This document shows, in pieces, positions 56,844-64,000 of a stretch of DNA of 64,000 nucleotides. The position numbers and the translations under genes were made by a program. This stretch comes from Leucobacter zeae (GTDB taxonomy: Bacteria; Actinomycetota; Actinomycetes; Actinomycetales; Microbacteriaceae): contig NZ_QYAB01000001.1 of assembly GCF_016758175.1 (NCBI RefSeq), positions 309,089 through 373,088 on the forward strand, written 5' to 3'. The notes beneath the pieces were generated by a model that was not told the origin of the DNA, did not search any database, and was given only the letters and a program-made list of their open reading frames with translations. The stretch's first letter is position 1. Each line of letters begins with the position of its first letter.

Positions 56844-58085
56844 ATGACCGACACCACGCGAGACTTGCTGCGGCGCATGGCCCCGAGCATCTACGGGCCG
56901 TCGATCCTCTTCGCCCTCGGCGAGAGCGCGATCGTCCCGATGATCCCGGTCGTCGCGGTCGGCATGGGCGCCGGGCTGCCCCTCTCGGGCGCGATCGCTT
57001 CGGCGCTCGTGGTGGGCAGGCTCTCGGGCAACCTCCCCGCGAGCCGCGCGGTGTCGCTCTGGGGCGAGCGAGCGGCGATGCTCATCGCCGCGGCGATGGC
57101 CTGCGCGGCGATCCTGGGCATCGTGTTCGCGCCGAACCTCGCGGTGCTCGGCGTCTCGGTGTTCCTCGCCGGGTTCGCGGCGGCCGCCTTCGGCCTCGCC
57201 AGGCACGCGTTCATGACGACGCGCGTGCCCGTCGCGTTCCGGGCGCGCGCCCTGTCCCTGCTCGGCGGATCGAACCGGCTCGGGCGCTTCGCGGGCCCGT
57301 TCCTCGCCGCCGCCCTCCTCGCCGCCACGGGGGACCGGCGCGCGCCGATGTGGGCGTTCCTCGTGTGCCTGGTGCTCGCGGCGCTGCTGCTGGCGTTCGC
57401 CCCCGATCCCGAGCGGGCGATCCCGATCCCCGCAGCGGCCCGCGGTCCTGGATCGGCCTCGGAACCGGTGCCCCAGGGGCCTCCGCGACCCGGGATCCTG
57501 GCCGTCGCGCGGGAGCGCCGGGCCCCGCTGGCCCGCGTCGGCGGTGCGGCGGCGATCCTGTCGGGCCTGCGCTCGGTGAAGGACGTGCTGCTGCCGCTCT
57601 GGGGCGTCTCGATCGGCATGGACGCGCCGGGCATCGCGCTCGTCGTCGGCCTCTCGGGCACCCTCGACTTCGCCCTGTTCTACACGAGCGGTCAGGTCAT
57701 GGACCGCTTCGGCCGGCTCTGGGCCGCGCTGCCGTCGACGGTCGCGATGGCGCTCAGCTTCCTCGGGCTCGCCCTCACGCACGACCTGCCCGGCGCCGGG
57801 GCCTGGTTCGCGGTGTGCGCGGCGGCGATCGGGCTCGGCAACGGCCTCTCGAGCGGCATCAACATGACGCTCGGCGCCGACCTCGCCCCCGGCGGGGATC
57901 CCGCGGCGTTCCTCGCGGTCTGGCGCACCCTCGTCGACTTCGGCGGCGCGGCCGCTCCGCTCGCCGTCAGCGGGCTCGCGGCGCTTTCGCTGCCGCTCGC
58001 GAGCGCGTCCGCCGGAGTCCTCGCCGTGGTCGGCGCGGCGGCGTTCGCCCGGTGGATCCCGCGCTACATCCCGCGCGCGGGGTGA
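56844..58085 (+). CDS. MFS transporter (drug/metabolite efflux type)
   Basis: The 413-residue protein has 12 hydrophobic helices in two halves separated by a charged loop near residue 190 (APDPERAIPI). SNRLGRFAGPFLAA in the fifth helix resembles motif C of exporters. No solute can be assigned. The ATG at 56844 follows a TACGGT box (56829-56834) by nine bases. It is divergent from the XRE gene, an arrangement common for efflux pumps and their regulators. Confidence 0.88.
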   Translation: MTDTTRDLLRRMAPSIYGPSILFALGESAIVPMIPVVAVGMGAGLPLSGAIASALVVGRLSGNLPASRAVSLWGERAAMLIAAAMACAAILGIVFAPNLAVLGVSVFLAGFAAAAFGLARHAFMTTRVPVAFRARALSLLGGSNRLGRFAGPFLAAALLAATGDRRAPMWAFLVCLVLAALLLAFAPDPERAIPIPAAARGPGSASEPVPQGPPRPGILAVARERRAPLARVGGAAAILSGLRSVKDVLLPLWGVSIGMDAPGIALVVGLSGTLDFALFYTSGQVMDRFGRLWAALPSTVAMALSFLGLALTHDLPGAGAWFAVCAAAIGLGNGLSSGINMTLGADLAPGGDPAAFLAVWRTLVDFGGAAAPLAVSGLAALSLPLASASAGVLAVVGAAAFARWIPRYIPRAG

Positions 58086-58166
58086 GCCGGGCCCGCGCGG
58101 GCGCGGTGGTGCGAGCCGCGCGAGCGTGCGATCGCGATGGGCCGGGTGCCGCGGCGGACCCTGCCG

Positions 58167-59168
58167 TCAGGCCCGGCCGTTCCACTCCGGCAGCACCCGC
58201 ACGGTGAGGCCGCCTGCCTCCACGCGGCCGCTCGCCGCGAGCGCGAGGCCGAAGTCGTCGCCGTCGAGCTGGATCGGCTCGGGCCGCGTCACCGAGAGCG
58301 CGTAGGTCGAGGCGCGCAGCGTGAGCACGTTGCGGGTGTCGTTCGTGAGGTCGATGATGCGGCGTCCCGCCTTCGTCTTGCGCAGCACGCCGTTCTCCCA
58401 GCCGATCTTGTTCCAGATGCGCAGCCAGGAGAAGGCGCCGAGCGGGCGCAGCGCGACGACGTCGAGCCGCCCGTCGTCGAGCTTGGCGTCGGGGATCAGC
58501 ATCACCCCTCCGGGCATCAGCCCGCAGTTGCCGATCATCACGGTGTAGACCGAGAGCGGCTTCACCTCGGAGCCGTCGACCGAGTAGTGGATCTGCAGCG
58601 GGCGGTCCTTGATCATGGTCCGCACGCCGGCGTCGACGTAGGCGAGCCAGCCCAATCGCTTCTTGAGCGTCGCGCGCGTCGCCTGGATCGCGCGTGCATC
58701 GAGCCCCATTCCGGCGAGCACCAGGAACGCGTGCTCGCTCTCGGATTCGTCCTCGCGCACGATGGTCAGGATCCCGAGGTCGACCGGACGGTTGCGCCCG
58801 TGGAAGGCGGCGCGCACGACGGCGTCGACATCGGTGAGCGGCAGGCCGAGGTTGCGGGCCAGCAGGTTGCCCGTGCCCTGGGGGACGATCGCGAGGGGGA
58901 CGCCGCTGCCGCGCAGGCCTTCCGCGACGGCGCGGACCGTCCCATCGCCGCCGCTCGCCAGCACGACGCCAGCGCCGTCGGCGACGGCTCGCCTGGCTGC
59001 CGCGACGCCGGCGTCCCCGGCCTCGGTCTCGTACCAGCGCGTCTGCGACCAGCCGGCCTGGCGCTCCTGGTAGGCGACCGCCGCGCGGAGCGCCCGAAGA
59101 TCCGTCTTGAACGGCTGGTACACGACGGCGGCGCTCGGCTGCACGCGTGCCGCGGGGCTGGAAGACAT
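58167..59168 (-). CDS. Diacylglycerol kinase-family lipid kinase (second copy)
   Basis: The 333-residue protein has the DAGK catalytic motifs LASGGDGTVRAVAEGL and PQGTGNLLARNLGLP, and the C-terminal lobe with NCGLMPGGVMLIPDAKLDDG. It should phosphorylate a lipid alcohol. The NPxSG element common in the family is replaced by QPFKTDLRALRAAV, as in some actinobacterial members. The ATG follows a TACGCT box (59181-59176) by seven bases and is divergent from serS with 44 bases between starts. It is only distantly similar to the kinase at 5970. Confidence 0.9.
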   Translation of the reverse strand: MSSSPAARVQPSAAVVYQPFKTDLRALRAAVAYQERQAGWSQTRWYETEAGDAGVAAARRAVADGAGVVLASGGDGTVRAVAEGLRGSGVPLAIVPQGTGNLLARNLGLPLTDVDAVVRAAFHGRNRPVDLGILTIVREDESESEHAFLVLAGMGLDARAIQATRATLKKRLGWLAYVDAGVRTMIKDRPLQIHYSVDGSEVKPLSVYTVMIGNCGLMPGGVMLIPDAKLDDGRLDVVALRPLGAFSWLRIWNKIGWENGVLRKTKAGRRIIDLTNDTRNVLTLRASTYALSVTRPEPIQLDGDDFGLALAASGRVEAGGLTVRVLPEWNGRA

Positions 59169-59212
59169 GCCTTCCAGCGTAGTCGGCGGGGGCGCACCGG
59201 TAAGCTGGGCGT

Positions 59213-60490
59213 GTGATCGATCCAGTCCTGCTCCGCAACGATCCCGATGCCGTCAAGCGCTCGCAGCGCGCCCGTGGAAACGACGAGGCGGTGGTCGATG
59301 CAGCCCTCGCCGCGGACGTCGCGAAGCGCGCGGCGTTGACCGAGTTCGAGCGACTGCGCGCTGAGCAGAAGGAGTTCGGCTCGCGCGTGAAGTCGGCCTC
59401 GAAGGACGAGAAGCCCGCGCTCATCGCCCAGGCCCAGGAGCTCGCCGCAGGCGTGAAGGCCGCGGACGCCGCGGCCAAGGCCCAGGACGCCGAGTTCGCC
59501 GCGCTCGCGGCCCGCATCGAGAACATCGTGCTCGACGGCGTCCCGACCGGCGGCGAGGAGAACTTCGTGACGCTGCGCGAGGTCGGCGAGAAGCCCGCCT
59601 TCGACTTCCCCGCGCGCGACCACCTCGAGCTCGGCGAGATGCTCGGCGCGATCGATATGGAGCGCGGCGCTAAGGTCTCCGGTGCGCGCTTCTACTTCCT
59701 CCGCGGCGTCGGCGCCCGGCTCGAGCTCGCGCTCATGAACATGGCCCTCGACCTGGCGCTCGAGAACGGTTTCACCCCGCTCATCACTCCGACGCTCGTG
59801 AAGCCCGAGATCATGCAGGGCACCGGCTTCCTCGGCGAGCACGCCGACGAGGTCTACCACCTGCCCGCCCAGGATCTGTTCCTCACCGGCACGAGCGAGG
59901 TCGCGCTGGCCGGGTACCACGCCGACGAGATCCTCGATCTCGCGGGCGGCCCGGTGCGCTACGCCGGCTGGTCCACCTGCTACCGCAGCGAAGCGGGATC
60001 GCACGGCAAGGACACCCGCGGCATCCTGCGCGTGCACCAGTTCAACAAGCTCGAGATGTTCGTCTACGCATCGCCGGACGACGCCGAGGCCGAGCACGAC
60101 CGGTTGGTGGGCTGGCAGGAGCAGATGCTGCAGGCGCTCGGGCTCCACTACCGCGTGATCGACGTCGCCGCGGGCGACCTGGGCTCGAGCGCGGCGCGCA
60201 AGTTCGACATCGAGGCATGGGTGCCGACGCAGGACGCGTACCGCGAGCTCACGTCGACCTCGAACTGCACCACGTACCAGGCCCGTCGCCTCTCGACCCG
60301 CTTCCGCACGGAGACGGGCAAGACCGCGCCCGTCGCGACGCTGAACGGCACCCTGGCCACCACGCGCTGGATCGTCGCGATCCTCGAGACCCACCAGAAC
60401 GCCGACGGCAGCGTGACCGTGCCCGAGGCGCTGCGGCCCTATCTCGGCGGTCTCGGTGTGCTGACCCCCGTCGCGGGCGCCGGAGCCTAG
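59213..60490 (+). CDS. serS: Seryl-tRNA synthetase
   Basis: The 425-residue class II synthetase has an N-terminal two-helix arm (about 1-105), then motif 2 [26 protein letters not shown] and motif 3 [15 protein letters not shown]. It charges tRNA-Ser. The GTG start has a TAAGCT box (59201-59206) exactly six bases upstream. It is followed 10 bases later by a HAD phosphatase gene, and by a tRNA-Ser gene at 61416. Confidence 0.98.
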   Translation: MIDPVLLRNDPDAVKRSQRARGNDEAVVDAALAADVAKRAALTEFERLRAEQKEFGSRVKSASKDEKPALIAQAQELAAGVKAADAAAKAQDAEFAALAARIENIVLDGVPTGGEENFVTLREVGEKPAFDFPARDHLELGEMLGAIDMERGAKVSGARFYFLRGVGARLELALMNMALDLALENGFTPLITPTLVKPEIMQGTGFLGEHADEVYHLPAQDLFLTGTSEVALAGYHADEILDLAGGPVRYAGWSTCYRSEAGSHGKDTRGILRVHQFNKLEMFVYASPDDAEAEHDRLVGWQEQMLQALGLHYRVIDVAAGDLGSSAARKFDIEAWVPTQDAYRELTSTSNCTTYQARRLSTRFRTETGKTAPVATLNGTLATTRWIVAILETHQNADGSVTVPEALRPYLGGLGVLTPVAGAGA

Positions 60491-60500
60491 GAAGGACCGC

Positions 60501-61355
60501 ATGAGCATCGCCGAGCCCCACCTCATCGCCCTCGATCTCGACGGCACCGTGCTCGACCACGGCAGTTTCGGGGCCGGCGACGAGCCGTTCTCGGGCTATG
60601 TCGATGCCGAGCTCGCCGAGGCGATCCGCGCACTCCACGAGTACGGCCACCAGGTCGTCATCGCGACGGGACGGTCTGTCGACGCGACGCTGCCGATCGT
60701 GGAGAAGCTGCGGATCAGGCCCGAGTGGGTCGTCGCCGCCAACGGCGCGGTCACGCTGCGCCGGGACCCCCTGGGGCCGCGCGGCTACCGCAAGGAGGTC
60801 GTCGAGGCCTTCGATCCGAGCGACGCCCTGGTCAAGATCCGAACGAAGCTGCTCACCGCCCGCTACGCGGTCGAGCTCGCGGACGGCGGCTTCCTCTACA
60901 CCGACGACATCCCGAGCGGGACGCTGCCGTCGCAGCAGCGCAAGGTGGAGTTCGAGGAGCTGCTCGGCGTGCAGGCCTCGCGCGTCGTCGTGGTCTCGCC
61001 GGACTACGAGCTCGAGCAGTTCCTCTCGGCGGTCGAGTCGCTCGGTCTCACGCACGTCTCGTACTCGGTCGGCAGCGCGTCGTGGCTCGATATCGCGCCC
61101 GACGGCGTGACGAAGGCGAGCGCGCTCGAGGTCGTCGCCGAGCGGCTCGGGATCGACCGCTCGCGCGTCTTCGCCGCGGGCGACGGCCGCAACGACATCG
61201 AGATGCTGCGCTGGGCCGCGAAGCGCGGGGACTCGGTCGCCATGGGTCAGGCTCCGCCCGAGGTGCAGGCCGTCGCCGGGCGCCTCACGGGCACGGTCGA
61301 GCAGGTGGGCCTGCTCGCCGCCCTGCGCGACCGCTTCACCGGGATCGGCCTGTAG
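60501..61355 (+). CDS. HAD-superfamily Cof-type hydrolase
   Basis: The 284-residue protein has motif I ALDLDGTVLD with the nucleophilic Asp, motif II-like VIATGRS, and motif IV GDGRNDIEMLRWA, with the C2B cap of Cof/YbiV-type sugar or nucleotide phosphatases between. It is probably co-transcribed with serS; GGAAGGA precedes the ATG. Its substrate is unknown. Confidence 0.92.
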   Translation: MSIAEPHLIALDLDGTVLDHGSFGAGDEPFSGYVDAELAEAIRALHEYGHQVVIATGRSVDATLPIVEKLRIRPEWVVAANGAVTLRRDPLGPRGYRKEVVEAFDPSDALVKIRTKLLTARYAVELADGGFLYTDDIPSGTLPSQQRKVEFEELLGVQASRVVVVSPDYELEQFLSAVESLGLTHVSYSVGSASWLDIAPDGVTKASALEVVAERLGIDRSRVFAAGDGRNDIEMLRWAAKRGDSVAMGQAPPEVQAVAGRLTGTVEQVGLLAALRDRFTGIGL

Positions 61356-61415
61356 GCGGCCCACCGGCGCAGCGGGGCGGATCTCCGCAGTGCCGGCTTT
61401 GCTAAGCTCGTCGGC

Positions 61416-61506
61416 GGAGGGTTGTCCGAGCGGCCGAAGGAACTTGTCTTGAAAACAAGCGTGCAGTAACCCTGTACCAGGGGTTCAAATCCCCTACCCT
61501 CCGCCA
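61416..61506 (+). tRNA. tRNA-Ser (TGA)
   Basis: GGAGGGT at the 5' end pairs with ACCCTCC (61496-61502), followed by discriminator G and encoded CCA (61504-61506). The anticodon stem CTTGT/ACAAG holds loop CTTGAAA with anticodon TGA. A long variable arm (GTGCAGTAACCCTGTACC) and T-arm GGGG-TTCAAAT-CCCC confirm a class II serine tRNA. Confidence 0.97.
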
Positions 61507-61509
61507 CGA

Positions 61510-61556
61510 GGAACGGCCCCGGCCGGGAGCCCGCGCTCCTGAACCGGGGCCGTTCC
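61510..61556 (+). terminator. Hairpin downstream of tRNA-Ser
   Basis: GGAACGGCCCCGG (61510-61522) and its exact complement (61544-61556) form a 13-bp GC-rich stem around a 21-base loop, three bases after the encoded CCA. There is no T-tract; position favours a terminator. Confidence 0.7.
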
Positions 61557-61623
61557 GTATCCCGGGGACGACCGGCCCCGGGTCACTCGCGCGATGTCGG
61601 TGGTCGACCCTACGATCGAATGC

Positions 61624-61923
61624 ATGTTCGATGCGGTGATAGGGCCACGGTTCCCGGTGACGGAGAGCACCGTGGTGGTGTGGATGGAGGGCGACCGGCC
61701 CGCCAGGGTCATGTACCGACGCGCGCGGTGGCGGGTCGAGGGCGCCCCGCGTCCGCTCATCGAGGTGCCGGACGCGCTACTCCACCCGCTGATCACGCAT
61801 GCCGAGCCCCGGCAGACGGGGTGGTCGTGCACGGTGCGGCAGGTCGACGGCGGGGCGACGATCGGGCTCGAGCTGCGGCGCAGCGAGCACGGCTGGGAGG
61901 CTCAGGAGGTCCAGGGGCCGTGA
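61624..61923 (+). CDS. Small uncharacterised protein (possibly DUF6504-like)
   Basis: The 99-residue protein is beta-rich with the central PARVMYRRARWRVEG segment, resembling small actinobacterial DUF6504 proteins that carry a basic-aromatic RxxWYRV motif; that match is from memory and weak. No signal peptide is present. The ATG is preceded by a TACGAT box (61611-61616) seven bases away. Confidence 0.6.
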   Translation: MFDAVIGPRFPVTESTVVVWMEGDRPARVMYRRARWRVEGAPRPLIEVPDALLHPLITHAEPRQTGWSCTVRQVDGGATIGLELRRSEHGWEAQEVQGP

Positions 61924-61990
61924 GCCGGGCGCTCCGTCGGATGCCCCGTCCGCCGTGATGTCAGGGGAGTCGCGTATGGTCGGTCCTGCT

Positions 61991-62185
61991 ATGGGAATTC
62001 GGGAGACGACGGAGATCGGCGCGGCGTCGCGCTTCGACGCGGCCGCGGCGGAGGAGACGCTGCGCGAGCTCGACGAGCAGTTCGCTGCCGGGGTCATCGA
62101 GCGGCACGCGTACCTCGAGAAGAAGCGCTCGCTCGTGCGCCTCTTCGTGAAGTCGACCACGAATCCGGTACGCGGGCGCGCGTAG
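61991..62185 (+). CDS. SHOCT-like 64-residue protein
   Basis: The C-terminal half, LRELDEQFAAGVIERHAYLEKKRSL, follows the SHOCT pattern (short helical Leu-x-x-Leu, then Gly-[VI]-Ile, then a second Lys-rich helix). SHOCT domains occur at protein ends and are thought to mediate oligomerisation. Here it is almost the entire protein. The start is uncertain: ATG 61991 follows a TATGGT box by ten bases. Codon bias supports coding. Confidence 0.6.
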   Translation: MGIRETTEIGAASRFDAAAAEETLRELDEQFAAGVIERHAYLEKKRSLVRLFVKSTTNPVRGRA

Positions 62186-62355
62186 GCGTCTGCGAGGCCG
62201 AGCTCCGCCGGCCGGCGGCGGCGCGACGTCCATCCCGGTCCGCCGCCGCGAGCGCAACCCCCTCGCGCGGGGTGCGCAGCCGTCGGAGGCTGGAAGCCCG
62301 CACCGCGCGGGACCGGCCTGCGCTCTCGCGGCCGGGAAACCGAGGGGAGAACGAC

Positions 62356-62532
62356 ATGAGCATGATCGACGATGCGGCCGACGACGCGAAGGACGCGACG
62401 AAGGACGAACAGCGGCGCAAGCAGCACGTGACGCAGAACGGCGAGCAGCCCGACGTGAACGGCACGGGAACCGAGGCGGTCCCGGCGGATCGCATTCGGG
62501 AGGATCCCGAACCGGTCGACAACCTGGAGTGA
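62356..62532 (+). CDS. Small acidic, charged protein of unknown function
   Basis: The 58-residue product is hydrophilic and probably disordered (DDAADDAKDATKDEQRRKQ), with no Cys and no hydrophobic core. A GGGGAGA ribosome site precedes the ATG. It resembles small stress-related or linker-like proteins only in composition. Confidence 0.55.
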   Translation: MSMIDDAADDAKDATKDEQRRKQHVTQNGEQPDVNGTGTEAVPADRIREDPEPVDNLE

Positions 62533-62559
62533 TGGTGCGTCAGTCGCCCGGCGCGCGCT

Positions 62560-63579
62560 CTACAGCCACTTCTTCTTCTTGAAGATGCCGTAGAGCACGG
62601 CCCCTGTGCCGAACATGAGCGCGACGGCGAACGGGTACCCGAAGCTCCAGTGGAGCTCGGGCATGCGGTCGAAGTTCATGCCGTACACCGAGCCGACGAG
62701 GGTGGGGGTGAAGAGGATCGCCGCCCACGACGAGATCTTCTTCGTCTCCTCGCCCTGCCGCAGGCTGACCTCGGTCATCCGCCGCATCTCGTCGTTCTGC
62801 CGCTGCGCCACGAGGGTCGCGTGCACCTGCAGCGCGTTCTCGAGCACCGAGCGGAAGGCTCCCGCGCGCTCGACGATGCGCAGGGTGTGGTCGAGCACGT
62901 CGCGCAGCAGGCGCTGCAGTTCGAGATCCACCGCGTGCTGCTCCGAGCCGCGCAGCATCGTCTCGAGCATGCCCACGAGCGGCTGCGTGGCGCGCTGGAA
63001 GTCGATGACCTCGCGCGAGAGGTCGTAGATGCGCCGCGAGACGCCCGAGTCCTCGGTTTCGAAGAGCTGATCCTCGATCTCGTCGATGTCGTTCTCGAGC
63101 CCCGCGATCACGGGGCCGTACTCGTCGACGACCTCGTCGAGGATCGCGTAGAGCACCGCGTCCGGGCCCATCGCGAGCAGCTCGGGATCGGCCTCGAGGC
63201 GCCGGCGCACCTGCGCGAGGTTCGGCGATTCCGCGTGCCGGATCGCCACTACGAAGTCGGGTCCGACGAACAGGTGCACCTCGCCGAACTCGACCTCCTC
63301 GACGTCGTCGAGGTATCTCGCCGGCCGGAGCACGGCGAACAGGGTCTCGCCGTAGCGCTCGAGCTTCGACCGCTGGTGCCCGGTCAGGGCGTCCTCGACG
63401 GCGAGCGGGTGCAGGTCGAGCTCGTCGGCGATCGACCTGATCTCGGCGTCGCTCGGGCGGTAGAGCCCGATCCATGCCATGCCGTCGCGCTCGCGCATGG
63501 CCTCGTACGTCTCGGCGAGGCTCGCGGGGTCGGGCGTGCGCCGGCCCGCGACGTAGACGGCGTTGTCGACGACGGCCAT
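62560..63579 (-). CDS. corA: CorA-family magnesium/cobalt channel
   Basis: The 339-residue protein has the long CorA cytoplasmic funnel (many heptads around DLSREVIDFQRATQPL) and two C-terminal transmembrane helices. The selectivity motif YGMNFDRMPEL follows the first, and a basic tail KKKKWL ends the protein. It mediates passive Mg2+ uptake as a pentamer. GAGGAG lies seven bases before the ATG at 63579. Confidence 0.95.
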   Translation of the reverse strand: MAVVDNAVYVAGRRTPDPASLAETYEAMRERDGMAWIGLYRPSDAEIRSIADELDLHPLAVEDALTGHQRSKLERYGETLFAVLRPARYLDDVEEVEFGEVHLFVGPDFVVAIRHAESPNLAQVRRRLEADPELLAMGPDAVLYAILDEVVDEYGPVIAGLENDIDEIEDQLFETEDSGVSRRIYDLSREVIDFQRATQPLVGMLETMLRGSEQHAVDLELQRLLRDVLDHTLRIVERAGAFRSVLENALQVHATLVAQRQNDEMRRMTEVSLRQGEETKKISSWAAILFTPTLVGSVYGMNFDRMPELHWSFGYPFAVALMFGTGAVLYGIFKKKKWL

Positions 63580-63623
63580 GGTGTGCTCCTCAGATGCGTT
63601 CGGGATCCCGCTGCCCGGCAATC

Positions 63624-64000
63624 CTATGCGAGCGGGTGCTGCTGCATCCGCCCTTCGCCCTCGTACTCCTCGACCTCGGGCTTCGGATCGCGCGCGTCGA
63701 CGTAGGCGAAGGCGAGCGCGAAGATCGCGAGGGTGAACGCGACGATGCCGAGCGGGTTGCAGAGCGCGATCGCCATCTCGTCGCCGAACGCCGAGCCGGC
63801 GAGGTGGCCGATGATCGAGACCAGGCCGTCGCCCGAGCGATCCGGCACGGTGAAGCCGAAGCCGATCGCGCAGATCCACGAGAGCACGAGCGAGACGACG
63901 GTGCTGCGGCGCGTGCGCCGCCCGCGCTCGCGGGTGATGCGCACCCGGGCGGCGATCCAGAGGCTGAGCCCCGCGTAGATCACCCCGATGGTCGGCACGT
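63624..64000 (-). CDS. Membrane protein, N-terminus cut by window edge
   Basis: At least 125 residues are visible, with about three hydrophobic helices (IYAGLSLWIAARV, VVSLVLSWICAIGFGFTV, LGIVAFTLAIFALAFAYV) and a short acidic tail EVEEYEGEGRMQQ. The frame is open to position 64000, so the true start lies outside. A GTG at 63998 is probably internal. I do not recognise the family. It reads in the same direction as corA and ends 45 bases before the corA start. Confidence 0.65.
   Translation of the reverse strand, partial: VPTIGVIYAGLSLWIAARVRITRERGRRTRRSTVVSLVLSWICAIGFGFTVPDRSGDGLVSIIGHLAGSAFGDEMAIALCNPLGIVAFTLAIFALAFAYVDARDPKPEVEEYEGEGRMQQHPLA

Overview
The window is chromosomal DNA of a high-GC actinobacterium, most likely a member of the Microbacteriaceae (Leucobacter- or Microbacterium-like). 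Supporting signs are the very high GC content, a dnaK-grpE-dnaJ-hspR operon with HAIR operators, ubiquitous ATGA/GTGA stop-start overlaps, and many genes with a -10 box about six bases before the start codon (leaderless transcripts). I see no phage genes, transposases, CRISPR arrays or rRNA. The region reads as core genome interspersed with catabolic and accessory operons.

Layout. 1-3.3 kb: an exported tandem DUF4822 protein (cut by the left edge) and a NarL/LuxR-type two-component system. 3.3-10 kb: HAIR-controlled clpB without an N-domain, a diacylglycerol-kinase-type lipid kinase, an unknown protein and two aldo/keto reductases. 10-14.3 kb: two unknown proteins, one internally duplicated, and a membrane-anchored endonuclease/exonuclease/phosphatase. 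14.3-23.7 kb: a ROK repressor divergent from a seven-gene carbohydrate operon (Gfo/Idh/MocA dehydrogenase, RbsA-type ATPase, two permeases, binding lipoprotein, two TIM-barrel sugar isomerases/epimerases). 23.7-31 kb: a MurR/RpiR regulator divergent from a C45 (acyltransferase/amidase) peptidase plus a complete oligopeptide ABC importer. 31-38.6 kb: glycerophosphodiesterase, aldo/keto reductase, TrmH methyltransferase, small lipoprotein, then a TetR-controlled amine-oxidation operon (SolA-like oxidase plus ornithine-cyclodeaminase-like subunit). Three copies of one palindromic element lie in this stretch. 38.7-43.7 kb: alkylation repair (Ada-AlkA fusion and Ogt), then a MocR regulator divergent from an EamA exporter with overlapping start codons.

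43.8-50.7 kb: tRNA-Gly(CCC), a serine-hydrolase lipoprotein divergent from a DUF2470-heme oxygenase fusion with a DtxR-like box, a Pif1-like helicase, and a lipoprotein coupled to an UMF1-type MFS transporter. 50.7-55 kb: the HspR-regulated dnaK operon. 55-64 kb: an RsmC/RlmG-type methyltransferase, an XRE regulator divergent from an MFS exporter, a second lipid kinase, serS, a Cof-type phosphatase, tRNA-Ser(TGA), three small proteins, CorA and a membrane protein cut by the right edge.

How the parts work together. clpB and the dnaK operon form one heat-shock regulon through HspR/HAIR. Each of the two import operons couples transport to enzymes likely to process the imported compound, and each has its own divergent regulator. 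Short GC-rich tandem repeats (6, 7 and 15 bp) and at least four kinds of intergenic inverted repeat are scattered through the window.
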